DNA of 64,000 nt from Rhizobiales bacterium 2SD (GTDB lineage Bacteria; Pseudomonadota; Alphaproteobacteria; Rhizobiales; Beijerinckiaceae): assembly GCA_005502805.1 (NCBI GenBank), contig SCMY01000003.1, forward strand, positions 124,001 through 188,000, written 5' to 3'. Shown one piece after another: positions 43,982 to 51,988 of the stretch (position 1 is its first letter; the number at the start of each line of letters is the position of its first letter). The notes beneath the pieces are model-generated. The model made no database searches. It was given only the letters and a program-made list of their open reading frames with translations, and was not told where the DNA came from. Position numbers and translations under genes: made by a program.

Positions 43982-44728
43982 ATGCAGCGCGCTGAACGCT
44001 TGCTCGATCTGATTCAGGGGTTACGCCGGAGGCGCCGCCCCGTCACCGCCGAGACGCTCGCCTCCGAGCTCGATGTCTCGGTACGCACCGTCTATCGCGA
44101 CATCGCCGCCCTGCTGCGCCAGGGCGTGCCCGTGCGCGGCGAGGCCGGCATCGGCTATGTCCTCGATGCCGGATTCGACCTGCCGCCGCTGATGTTCTCG
44201 CCCGACGAGATCGAGGCGGTGCTGGTCGGCATGCGCTGGCTCTCCGAGCGCGCCGACCCGACGCTGGCACGCGCCGCCGAGGATGTCGTCGCCAAGGTCG
44301 CGGCTGTGCTGCCGCCGCACTTGCGCCCGATCCTGCTCGACGGCGCGCTGTTCGCCCCGGCCTATTGCAAGGATTCGGCGATCGTCGACCAGGTCGACGC
44401 TGCCGCAATCCGGGCCGCGATCCGCAACGGTCGCAAGCTCGACATCGCCTATCGCGACGAGGCCGGCGCCGAATCGCGCCGGATGATCTGGCCGATCGGC
44501 ATGACCTTCTTCGACCGCGTCCGCGTGGTCATCGCCTGGTGCGAGCTCAGGCAGGCCTTCCGCCATTTCCGCACCGACCGCATCGCCGAGCTCACCGCTC
44601 GCGAGGAGCGCTATCCTGCTCGCCGCGCCGATCTGTTCCGGCGCTGGCAGAAGGAGGAGCAGGAGGCCGCCGCCCGCCGGGCGATGGAGCAGCAGGCCCT
44701 GCAGGGAGAGGCGGTGACGGTGCAGTAG
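43982..44728 (+). CDS. YafY/WYL-domain transcriptional regulator
   Basis: This 248-residue regulator has an N-terminal HTH_11 domain (MQRAERLLDLIQGLRRRRRP, LASELDVSVRTVYRDIAAL, about 1-60). A C-terminal WYL ligand-binding domain follows (about 140-225) with SRRMIWPIGMTFFDRVRVVI and AFRHFRTDRIAELTA. WYL domains sense nucleic-acid or small-molecule effectors. The start MQRAERLLDLIQ at 43982 is the common family start. It diverges from the GST-like gene, and a 19-base palindrome lies between them. Repeat copy 3 follows 12 bases after the stop. Confidence 0.93.
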   Translation: MQRAERLLDLIQGLRRRRRPVTAETLASELDVSVRTVYRDIAALLRQGVPVRGEAGIGYVLDAGFDLPPLMFSPDEIEAVLVGMRWLSERADPTLARAAEDVVAKVAAVLPPHLRPILLDGALFAPAYCKDSAIVDQVDAAAIRAAIRNGRKLDIAYRDEAGAESRRMIWPIGMTFFDRVRVVIAWCELRQAFRHFRTDRIAELTAREERYPARRADLFRRWQKEEQEAAARRAMEQQALQGEAVTVQ

Positions 44729-44740
44729 CGCAGTGCGCGC

Positions 44741-44847
44741 GTCATGCTCGGGCTTGACCCGAGCATCTCAGGCCGGAAGAGGCCCCGGTCGGCATCTTCT
44801 CGTCACGAGATTCTCGGCTCTCCGCTTCGCTGCGGCCGAGAATGACG
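44741..44847. repeat. Intergenic palindromic repeat, copy 3
   Basis: The element begins GTCATGCTCGGGCTTGACCC followed by GAGCATCTC, as in copy 2. It carries an inserted stretch (GGCCGGAAGAGGCCCCGG) in the middle and ends CTGCGGCCGAGAATGACG. It fills the gap between the WYL regulator stop and the convergent purN end. Confidence 0.72.
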
Positions 44848-44860
44848 CTTTGGGCCGACC

Positions 44861-45481
44861 TTAGGCGTCGACCGCTACTCCGTCCTCAAGCTTCACCGCC
44901 CCCGACGCCACCAGCGCCAGCGCCTGCGGGTAGATTCTGTGCTCCTGCTCCAGTACGCGCGCCGACAGGCTCGCCTCGTCGTCGCCAGGCAAGACGGGGA
45001 CCTTTGCCTGCAGGATGGTCGGGCCGGCATCGAGTTCGGGCACGACGAAATGCACGGTGCAGCCGTGCTCGGCGACGCCGGCCTCCAGCGCGCGGGCGTG
45101 GGTGTGCGTGCCGCGGAAATTCGGCAGCAGCGACGGATGGATGTTGATCATCCGGCCCTGCCAGCGTGTCACGAACCAGGGCGTCAGCACGCGCATGAAG
45201 CCGGCGAGCACGACGAGTTCGATCCCGTGAGCCTGCAGCTCCGCGTCGAGTGCCCGCTCGAAAGCCTCGCGGTCCTTGCCGAAGGGGCGGTGGTCGACGC
45301 TTGTGGTGGCGATGCCAGCGGTGCCCGCCCGCTCAAGCCCGCCGGCATCCGGCAGGTTGGCGGCGACCAGCACGATCTCGGCCGGGAAGTCGGCGGCCCT
45401 GGCCGCCTCGATCAGAGCGACCATGTTCGAGCCGCGTCCCGAGATCAGGATCGCGGTCGGCACCCGCCTCGTCGTGCTCAC
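44861..45481 (-). CDS. purN: Phosphoribosylglycinamide formyltransferase
   Basis: This 206-residue enzyme performs the third step of purine synthesis, formylating GAR with 10-formyl-tetrahydrofolate. The N-terminus [20 protein letters not shown] and the catalytic segments [20 protein letters not shown] and [10 protein letters not shown] give the Asn-His-Asp triad. The start is GTG at 45481, overlapping the purM stop by four bases (GTGA), which is the usual purM-purN coupling. Confidence 0.95.
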   Translation of the reverse strand: MSTTRRVPTAILISGRGSNMVALIEAARAADFPAEIVLVAANLPDAGGLERAGTAGIATTSVDHRPFGKDREAFERALDAELQAHGIELVVLAGFMRVLTPWFVTRWQGRMINIHPSLLPNFRGTHTHARALEAGVAEHGCTVHFVVPELDAGPTILQAKVPVLPGDDEASLSARVLEQEHRIYPQALALVASGAVKLEDGVAVDA

Positions 45482-46548
45482 AGGGCGAGCTTCCCGCGAT
45501 AGGTGACGGCCTCGTCCGCGCCGCGCGCCGTGACCTCGCCGAGCCGCACCGGCTTTTCGCCGGCCTCGGTCAGCGCCGCCATGACGGCCTCGGCCTGCGC
45601 TGCCTCGGCCACGACGATCATGCCGATGCCGCAATTGAAGGTGCGCAGCATCTCGCGCTCGGCAACGCCGCCGACGCTGGCCAGCCAGCCGAACACCGGT
45701 GGCACAGCGATCGCCGGCAGGTCGATCGCGACGCCGAGATCGTCCGGCAGCACGCGCGGGATGTTGTCGGGGAAGCCGCCGCCGGTGATGTGCGCCAGCG
45801 CCTTGATGCCCGGCGCCGCCTTCAGCGCCTGCAGCAGACTCTTCACATAGATCCGGGTCGGCTCCAGCAGCGCCTCGGCAAGCGTCTTGTCCGAAGCGAA
45901 GGGGGCGGGCGCCTCCCAGGCGAGGCCCGAGAGCGCGACGATGCGACGGACCAGCGAATAGCCGTTCGAGTGCACGCCCGAAGAGGGCAGGCCGAGTACG
46001 ACGTCGCCTACGACGACATCGGCGCGCGGCAGCAGGGTGCCGCGCTCGGCGGCGCCGACCGCGAAGCCGGCGAGGTCATAGTCGTTGCCGGCATACATGC
46101 CCGGCATCTCGGCGGTCTCGCCGCCGATCAGGGCGCAACCGGCCTGGCGGCAGCCCTCGGCGATGCCGCGGACGATCTCGACGCCGGCCTTGGGGTCGAG
46201 CTTGCCGGTGGCGTAGTAGTCGAGGAAGAGCAGCGGCTCGGCGCCCTGGACGACGAGGTCGTTGACGCACATGGCGACGAGGTCGATGCCGATGGTCGAA
46301 TGCCGACCACTCTCGATCGCGATCTTGACCTTGGTGCCGACGCCGTCATTGGCCGCGACCAGGATCGGGTCGCTGAAGCCGGCGGCCTTGAGGTCGAACA
46401 GCCCGCCGAAGCCGCCGATCTCCGCATCGGCGCCGGGCCGGCGCGTCGAGCGCACCAGCGGCTTGATCGCGTCGACCATGGCGTTGCCGGCATCGATGTC
46501 GACGCCCGCCTGCGCATAGGTCAGCCCATTGGCGCCCGGTTTCGTCAT
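45478..46548 (-). CDS. purM: Phosphoribosylformylglycinamidine cyclo-ligase
   Basis: This 356-residue AIR synthetase closes the imidazole ring in purine synthesis. Signatures are [52 protein letters not shown] and [16 protein letters not shown]. The start [13 protein letters not shown] at 46548 is canonical; the longer frame runs through the intergenic region. It forms an operon with purN. It diverges from the phosphatidyltransferase gene with a 135-base promoter region. Confidence 0.96.
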   Translation of the reverse strand: MTKPGANGLTYAQAGVDIDAGNAMVDAIKPLVRSTRRPGADAEIGGFGGLFDLKAAGFSDPILVAANDGVGTKVKIAIESGRHSTIGIDLVAMCVNDLVVQGAEPLLFLDYYATGKLDPKAGVEIVRGIAEGCRQAGCALIGGETAEMPGMYAGNDYDLAGFAVGAAERGTLLPRADVVVGDVVLGLPSSGVHSNGYSLVRRIVALSGLAWEAPAPFASDKTLAEALLEPTRIYVKSLLQALKAAPGIKALAHITGGGFPDNIPRVLPDDLGVAIDLPAIAVPPVFGWLASVGGVAEREMLRTFNCGIGMIVVAEAAQAEAVMAALTEAGEKPVRLGEVTARGADEAVTYRGKLAL

Positions 46549-46683
46549 CGGCACTCGCTCCTTTTGCTTCGCGAGCGAATAGGCAAGGGCAGGGCGGGGG
46601 GCAAGCCCTTCCGCGAAAGCGTTTCGCACTTCTCCCGCCCATGTTCTACCCTGAGATGCGATTCTTTCGGCAGGTCTCCCGCG

Positions 46684-47214
46684 ATGACGCTTCCGAACCT
46701 GATCACCATCGCCCGGCTGATCCTGGTGCCGCTGGTGATCGTCATGATCGTCAACGGTCGCTGGGACGAGGCCTTTTTCCTCTTCGTCGCGGCCGGCGTC
46801 TCCGATGCGATCGACGGCTTCATCGCCAAGCGCTTCGACATGAAGAGCGAGCTCGGCGCCTATCTCGACCCGCTTGCCGACAAGGCGTTGATCGTCTCGA
46901 TCTACATCACCCTCGCCGTCATCGGCATCATCCCGGTCTGGCTGGTGATCGTCGTCGTCTCGCGCGATCTGATGATCGTCGCGGCGGTGATCCTGTCCTG
47001 GCTGATGGAAAAGCCGGTGACGATCGCGCCGATCGTCGTCAGCAAGCTCAACACCGCCGCCCAACTGGTCTTCGCGGCGCTGGTGCTCGGCTCGAAATCC
47101 TTCGAGATCGACGTCGGTGCGATCATGCCGGCGGCGCAGGTCATCGTTGCGGCCTTGACGCTCGCCTCCATGGGCGCCTACCTCGCGCTCTGGCTGCGGC
47201 ACATGGCAGGCTGA
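46684..47214 (+). CDS. CDP-alcohol phosphatidyltransferase family protein (PgsA/cardiolipin-synthase-like)
   Basis: This 176-residue membrane protein with about six helices makes phospholipids from CDP-diacylglycerol and an alcohol. The catalytic motif D-x2-D-G-x2-A-x10-G-x3-D-x3-D appears as [18 protein letters not shown] followed by [10 protein letters not shown]. The usual arginine after alanine is lysine here (DGFIAK), a conservative change. The N-terminus [18 protein letters not shown] is as in PgsA. The alcohol could be glycerol-3-phosphate or phosphatidylglycerol. It precedes the AI-2E transporter gene by 69 bases. Confidence 0.87.
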   Translation: MTLPNLITIARLILVPLVIVMIVNGRWDEAFFLFVAAGVSDAIDGFIAKRFDMKSELGAYLDPLADKALIVSIYITLAVIGIIPVWLVIVVVSRDLMIVAAVILSWLMEKPVTIAPIVVSKLNTAAQLVFAALVLGSKSFEIDVGAIMPAAQVIVAALTLASMGAYLALWLRHMAG

Positions 47215-47283
47215 GCCGGCTCCTTGGACGATCCGGGACGGATCACCATAATCAGGGCCGAGAGACCGGGTAGAGGCGAGTGC

Positions 47284-48378
47284 ATGAGTCTTCAGCGTCA
47301 ACTGCTCTTCTGGCTGCTTGCCCTCGCCGTCGTCGTGCTCACGCTGATGCTGTTCAGGGACGTGCTGCTGCCCTTCGTCGCGGCGCTGGCGCTGGCCTAT
47401 CTGCTCGATCCGCTGGCCGACCGGCTGGAGCGCTGGGGCCTCAGCCGGCTCACCGCAACGATCGCGATCCTCTGCCTGTTCCTGCTCGTCTTCGTCGTCG
47501 GGCTAGTGCTGCTCGCTCCGTTACTCAGCCAACAGCTCGCCGGTCTGGTGGCGCGCCTGCCGGGCGATGCCGCCAAGCTGCAGGCGCTGATCATGGAGCG
47601 CGGCGCGCCGTTGATCGAGCGCTTCGGTGGCGCCAAGCTCGCCGAGGATGCGCAGAGCTCGCTCGGCAATCTCGTCGGCGAGGCGACGAAATGGGTTGGT
47701 GGGCTGCTGGGGTCGCTCTGGTCCGGCGGCACCGCGATCATCGGCGTGTTCTCGCTACTAGTGCTGACTCCGGTCATCGCCTTCTATCTGCTCGCCGACT
47801 GGGACCGCATGGTCGCGACCGTCGACAGCTGGCTGCCGCTCGACCATCGCGACACCATCCGCGGCCTGCTGCACGAGATGGATGTCGCCATCGCCGGCTT
47901 CCTGCGTGGCCAGGCGCTGGTCTGCCTGCTGCTCGGGACCTTCTATGCGATCGGGCTGTCGCTGGTCGGCGTCAATTTCGGCGCCCTGATCGGCATCATC
48001 AGCGGTTTCCTCTCCTTCATCCCCTATGTCGGCTCGCTGACCGGGCTCGTGCTTTCGGTCGGCGTCGCCACCGTGCAGTTCTGGCCGGACTGGACGATGC
48101 CGCTGGCGACGCTCGCCGTCTTCGCCGCCGGGCAATTCATCGAGGGCAATATCCTGCAGCCCAAGCTCGTCGGCGACTCGATCGGCGTGCACCCGGTCTG
48201 GCTTATGTTCGCGCTGCTCGCCTTCGGCTCGCTCTTCGGCTTCGTCGGCCTGCTGCTTGCCGTGCCGCTGGCGGCTGTCATCGGCGTGCTCGCCCGCTTC
48301 GTGCTGCGGCAGTATCTAGCCAGCCCCTATTATCGCGGCCACACCGGCCAGGCTCCGAAGATTCATGCCGAGCCGTGA
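47284..48378 (+). CDS. AI-2E family transporter (PerM-like)
   Basis: This 364-residue membrane protein has about eight helices and the family signature [20 protein letters not shown], followed by [13 protein letters not shown] and the C-terminal [19 protein letters not shown], with [20 protein letters not shown]. Family members include TqsA-type autoinducer exporters and Na+/H+ antiporters, so the substrate is uncertain. The start [12 protein letters not shown] at 47284 has GTAGAGGCGAGTGC upstream. Its last 14 bases overlap the start of hdaA, an arrangement seen in related genomes. Confidence 0.9.
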   Translation: MSLQRQLLFWLLALAVVVLTLMLFRDVLLPFVAALALAYLLDPLADRLERWGLSRLTATIAILCLFLLVFVVGLVLLAPLLSQQLAGLVARLPGDAAKLQALIMERGAPLIERFGGAKLAEDAQSSLGNLVGEATKWVGGLLGSLWSGGTAIIGVFSLLVLTPVIAFYLLADWDRMVATVDSWLPLDHRDTIRGLLHEMDVAIAGFLRGQALVCLLLGTFYAIGLSLVGVNFGALIGIISGFLSFIPYVGSLTGLVLSVGVATVQFWPDWTMPLATLAVFAAGQFIEGNILQPKLVGDSIGVHPVWLMFALLAFGSLFGFVGLLLAVPLAAVIGVLARFVLRQYLASPYYRGHTGQAPKIHAEP

Positions 48379-49063
48379 GCCGCCGGTGAAGCCGCGCCAG
48401 CTCGCCTTCGATCTGCCGGTCGACAGCCGCCATGGCGTCGAGGATTTTCTCGTCGGCCCCTCGAACGAGCAGGCCTATGGGCTGATCGAGAGCTGGCCGG
48501 GCTGGCCGGCCTCCTGGCTGCGCCTGGTCGGGCCGGAAGGGGCGGGCAAGACCCATCTCGCTGCGATCTGGGCGGCACGTGCCCATGCCTGGACGTTGTC
48601 TGCAGGAGAACTCGACGAAGCCAAGGTGCCGCATCTGGCTTCAGGCGGCGCGCTGGTGATCGAGGACTGCGACCGCGCCCCGCTCGACGAGCCGGCGCTG
48701 TTTCATCTGCTCAACGCCACCAAAGCGCGCGGCGCCTCCGTGCTGCTGACGGCGCGCACCGAGCCGGGGCAATGGGGCCTGAAGGTGCCGGACCTGCTCT
48801 CGCGCCTGCGCCTGGCGCCCCAGGCCGAGATTGCCCCGCCCGACGACGCGCTTTTGCGCGCGCTGCTGGTCAAGCTCTTCGTCGACCGTCAGCTGATCGT
48901 CGATACCGGCACGATCGAGGCGCTGGCGCTCCGGATGGAGCGTTCCTTCGCCGCAGCGCGCGATCTCGTCGACGCGCTCGACAGGCTCTCGCTCGAGCGC
49001 GGCCGGCGCGTCACCCGCGCCATGGCCACCGAAGTTGTTGCGTCACTCTTCCCGGAGGAGTGA
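48365..49063 (+). CDS. hdaA: DnaA-related regulatory protein HdaA
   Basis: This 232-residue AAA+ protein lacks the DnaA DNA-binding domain and matches alphaproteobacterial HdaA. HdaA stimulates ATP hydrolysis on DnaA together with the sliding clamp to prevent over-initiation. A clamp-binding motif QLAFDLP is at residues 12-18, and the Walker A motif GPEGAGKT at 56-63. Walker B is ALVIEDCDRAP, and LTARTEPGQWGLKVPDLLSR is DnaA-like. It overlaps the AI-2E transporter gene by 14 bases. In many relatives the next gene on this strand is ppk; here three other genes intervene. Confidence 0.92.
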   Translation: MPSREPPVKPRQLAFDLPVDSRHGVEDFLVGPSNEQAYGLIESWPGWPASWLRLVGPEGAGKTHLAAIWAARAHAWTLSAGELDEAKVPHLASGGALVIEDCDRAPLDEPALFHLLNATKARGASVLLTARTEPGQWGLKVPDLLSRLRLAPQAEIAPPDDALLRALLVKLFVDRQLIVDTGTIEALALRMERSFAAARDLVDALDRLSLERGRRVTRAMATEVVASLFPEE

Positions 49064-49066
49064 GCG

Positions 49067-50332
49067 TCAGGCCTTCGCCGTCGCCGCCGTTCCGGTCAGG
49101 CGGGCATGGACCGTCTCGATCAGCAGGTCATGCGCCCGCGCCGCGATCGCGTCGAGCGACGGCGTCTTGACGAACATCGCGGCGGCTTTCTCGGCTAGCT
49201 GCTCGCGGCTCGGCATGTGCCAGTGCGCGAACGCATCCTGCGCCTGCGCCTGGACGGCGTGCAGTCGCTCGCCGGCGCGAGCCTGCATCGCGGCCAGCGC
49301 CTCGCGGAACTCCGGCAGCGTCAGCGTCGGCAGATGCAACTCGGGCAAATGCAGTTCCGGCAGGCCGGGGGCACTGGCATAGGCGTCGCGGAAGGCCTGG
49401 ACGATGCGCTCGACCGGCACTGAGGCCGCGAGCCGCTCGGCCGAGCGCTCGATCACCCGCGGCGGCAGAGCCTGCGAGCGCTCGACCACCGCCTGCGGCG
49501 GAGCCCTCAGGTCCCAGACCAGGCGTAGCTTCGACAGGCCGAGGATCAGGTAGTAGGTCGGGTCCCACTGCCACCAGCGGAAACCCTGGCGGACGCTGTA
49601 CTGATAGGCGTGGTGGTTGTTGTGCCAGCCTTCGCCCATGGTGATGATCGCCAGCCACCAGTTGTTCCGGCTCTCGTCGCCGGTGACGTAGTCCTTGTCG
49701 CCATGCACATGCGCCAGTGAGTTGATGCAGAAGGTGCCGTGGTAGACCGCGACCGTCGACCAGAAGAAGCCGACGAACAGGCCGCTCCAGCCGTCGATGG
49801 CAAAGCAGATCAGCGCGAGCCCGGCTGCCGGCAGCAATTCGAAGCGATGCAGGAAGGCGAGCTCCGGAAAGCGCGTCAGGTCGGTGACGGTCGAGGTATC
49901 GCAGCGATCGTGGCCGTTGCTGAAGATCCAGCCGACATGGGAATAGAAGAACGAGGTCAGCACCGGCGAGTGTACATCGTGCTCGGTGTCTGAGAAGCGG
50001 TGGTGGTGCCGGTGCTTCGAGGCCCACCAGATAACGCTCTTCTGCGCCGTCGACTGGGCGAGCAGGGCGAGCACGAACTGGCCGACCCGGCTGGTCTTGT
50101 AGGTCCGGTGCGAGAAATAGCGGTGATAGCCGCCGGTCACCGCGAACATGCGCAGCCAGTACAGGCCGAAGGCGAGCCAGAGCGAAGTCGCGCTGACGCC
50201 GCTCCAGAGCGCGCCGAAGCAGGCCAGATGCGCCAGCACGAACGGAATGGCCGAGGGGTAGACGATGTCGCCGTGGTCGTCGGCGTGCTGCTGCTCTGAC
50301 AAGTTCGCTCTCTGGACTGCTTTCGCGGGCAT
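49067..50332 (-). CDS. Acyl-CoA/phospholipid delta-9 desaturase with C-terminal extension
   Basis: This 421-residue membrane di-iron desaturase introduces a double bond into fatty acyl chains. The three histidine boxes are HRYFSH (70-75), HRHHH (107-111) and HNNHH (237-241). Membrane helices lie around 28-60, 85-100 and 160-200. After about residue 280 an extra region of 140 residues follows. It holds the repeat LPELHLPELHLPTLTLPEF and a long phasin-like amphipathic helix (AALAAMQARAGERLHAVQAQ-like sequence) not needed for the family fold. It converges on hdaA with 3 bases between the stops and lies downstream of the ferric-reductase-like gene. Confidence 0.88.
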   Translation of the reverse strand: MPAKAVQRANLSEQQHADDHGDIVYPSAIPFVLAHLACFGALWSGVSATSLWLAFGLYWLRMFAVTGGYHRYFSHRTYKTSRVGQFVLALLAQSTAQKSVIWWASKHRHHHRFSDTEHDVHSPVLTSFFYSHVGWIFSNGHDRCDTSTVTDLTRFPELAFLHRFELLPAAGLALICFAIDGWSGLFVGFFWSTVAVYHGTFCINSLAHVHGDKDYVTGDESRNNWWLAIITMGEGWHNNHHAYQYSVRQGFRWWQWDPTYYLILGLSKLRLVWDLRAPPQAVVERSQALPPRVIERSAERLAASVPVERIVQAFRDAYASAPGLPELHLPELHLPTLTLPEFREALAAMQARAGERLHAVQAQAQDAFAHWHMPSREQLAEKAAAMFVKTPSLDAIAARAHDLLIETVHARLTGTAATAKA

Positions 50333-50384
50333 GCGGGATTCGCATGCCGACCAAACAGCAGGGGCGGGACGGGCGCAAGCGCCC

Positions 50385-51008
50385 TCAGCGCCGCAGCACA
50401 GGAAATGACAGGCGATTGAAGATCAGGCGCAGCGCGCAGGCGCCGAGCAGCACGCCGATGAACGGCCAATAGGCCATGTCGAGTTGGGCGCGCTTGCCGA
50501 AGGTGACCATGAAGCTCAGCCAGATGTACCAGGCGCCGAAGAGATGCAGGCGGCGCCAGGCGAGCGGGCCAATCAGCGCGGCCGTCCGGTCGAAGGAGGT
50601 CGCTGCCATCGCCGCGATCACGAGATAGGCGCTGCCGCCGGCCAGCAGCATGCTCGACCCGCCCAGCGCGGAGAACAGGATCGGATCGGTGACAGAGAGC
50701 GCAGTGATGGCGATCGCGTGCAGGAGGTGAGAAACGGCGAAGCCGAGCCCGAGCTGGCGCCGGTTGCGCAGCTGCCAGCGCGTCCACGGGTTCGGGCAAA
50801 GGCGGAACAGGGCGGAGGCGGTGAAGGCGAGCAGGAACAGGACGAGCGAAGTCCGCGCCGTCAGCCTGATCGCCATGCGGATGCCTTCGCTTCCGCCCGA
50901 GGACGCGAACGCCGCAAGGGTTGCAACGGTCAAGATCGCAGCGAGCGTGCCGAGAAGTGGCCAGCCCTCCAGGCCAGTCGGAAGCCTGCGCTTGGTTTCG
51001 CTCGACAT
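50385..51008 (-). CDS. Ferric-reductase-like transmembrane protein (MsrQ-like)
   Basis: This 207-residue protein has about six membrane helices in the ferric-reductase-like domain. Histidines able to bind heme are in AVSHLLHAIAITAL and in WRRLHLFGAWYIW, spaced as in MsrQ/YedZ-type heme proteins. No MsrP partner gene is adjacent. The start ATG at 51008 was preferred over the GTG at 51011. Directly upstream lies operator 1 (51032-51052), so the gene is probably controlled by the divergent TetR regulator and may be co-transcribed with the desaturase 53 bases downstream. Electron transfer to the desaturase is a speculation. Confidence 0.8.
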   Translation of the reverse strand: MSSETKRRLPTGLEGWPLLGTLAAILTVATLAAFASSGGSEGIRMAIRLTARTSLVLFLLAFTASALFRLCPNPWTRWQLRNRRQLGLGFAVSHLLHAIAITALSVTDPILFSALGGSSMLLAGGSAYLVIAAMAATSFDRTAALIGPLAWRRLHLFGAWYIWLSFMVTFGKRAQLDMAYWPFIGVLLGACALRLIFNRLSFPVLRR

Positions 51009-51031
51009 CACATGTCTCCGCTTGGTCTCTT

Positions 51032-51052
51032 GATGTAATCGGCGATTACATC
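51032..51052. promoter_or_regulatory. TetR operator 1 (GATGTAATCG-G-CGATTACATC)
   Basis: Ten-base perfect inverted arms GATGTAATCG and CGATTACATC surround a single G. The site lies 24 bases upstream of the ferric-reductase-like gene start. A second site with the same ATGTAATC/GATTACAT arms is centred 43 bases away. Confidence 0.8.
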
Positions 51053-51075
51053 ATGGGGTGCGGTAAGGCAATGGA

Positions 51076-51094
51076 ATGTAATCGATGATTACAT
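51076..51094. promoter_or_regulatory. TetR operator 2 (ATGTAATC-GAT-GATTACAT)
   Basis: Eight-base perfect inverted arms ATGTAATC and GATTACAT flank GAT. It is 62 bases upstream of the TetR-family gene and repeats the arms of operator 1. Two sites on one face of the helix (43 bases, about four turns) suggest cooperative binding and autoregulation. Confidence 0.8.
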
Positions 51095-51156
51095 GATCGT
51101 GATGAATGGCTCGATGCGACTGCAGCGGTATGGGAAATTGGTCTAGGCTCGCCAGA

Positions 51157-51843
51157 ATGAGCACGGAGAAAGCGAGTCGAACGGAACCGGGTGGGAGCGC
51201 GGCGAGCGCCTCGACCTATCATCACGGTAATCTGCGCGAGGCGCTGATCGCGGAAGGGCTGGCGCTCGCTGCCGAGGGTGGGCTCGACGCGGTCAGCATT
51301 CGCGAGGTGGCCCGCCGCGCTGGCGTTTCGCCGGGCGCGCCGTTCCGGCATTTCCCCGATAAGGTGGCGCTGATGACGGCGGTGGCCGAGGAGGCGATGG
51401 CACGCTTCCGGGCCGAGATAGTCATGTCGCTTCAGCGCGAGACCAGCGACGATCCGATCCGGCGGATTCGCGCGATCGGCAAGGCCTTCCTCGACTGGGC
51501 GAGACGCAATCCGACGCATTTCGAGATCATCTCCTCGCGTCGCGTCATCGATTTTGCCGGATCGGCCTCACTGGGCGCGGACAATGCCCAGATCCAGGCG
51601 CAGATGGTGAGTCTGCTCGAGGAGGCGGCGCGGCGCGGGCTCCTGCGCATCGACGATCCGCGGTTGATCCAGATCACCGGGCGGGCGTTGGTCTATGGCC
51701 TGGCGCGCATGCTGATCGACGGACAGTTCCCGAGTTGGGGTGTCGCGGAGACCGAGGCCGAGGCGCTTATGGAGCGCTCGCTCGATCTTTTCCTGGCCGG
51801 TCTGTTGAAGGCCCCGACATCTGGCGATCCGGGTCGTTCATGA
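51157..51843 (+). CDS. TetR/AcrR-family transcriptional regulator
   Basis: This 228-residue repressor has an N-terminal HTH (about 20-70; [20 protein letters not shown], then [14 protein letters not shown]). A C-terminal ligand domain of the WHG type follows, with TITG-like [20 protein letters not shown]. The start [12 protein letters not shown] at 51157 was selected over an upstream GTG-type start. Twin palindromes ATGTAATC/GATTACAT lie in the divergent promoter region shared with the ferric-reductase-like gene. It probably represses that gene and the desaturase and itself, perhaps in response to fatty acids, which is a guess from the target. Confidence 0.92.
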   Translation: MSTEKASRTEPGGSAASASTYHHGNLREALIAEGLALAAEGGLDAVSIREVARRAGVSPGAPFRHFPDKVALMTAVAEEAMARFRAEIVMSLQRETSDDPIRRIRAIGKAFLDWARRNPTHFEIISSRRVIDFAGSASLGADNAQIQAQMVSLLEEAARRGLLRIDDPRLIQITGRALVYGLARMLIDGQFPSWGVAETEAEALMERSLDLFLAGLLKAPTSGDPGRS

Positions 51844-51988
51844 CGTTTCGACCTCGCCTGTCATCGAACCGTCACGCTACGGTGGCTTCAAGGCGGAGGC
51901 GGCCGCTGCGGCTGCAAGCAAACCGACACACAGCACAGCTACAGGACCGGCAGTGGCAAGAGCGGCGTCGACAGCGAGAGCAAAGCGC

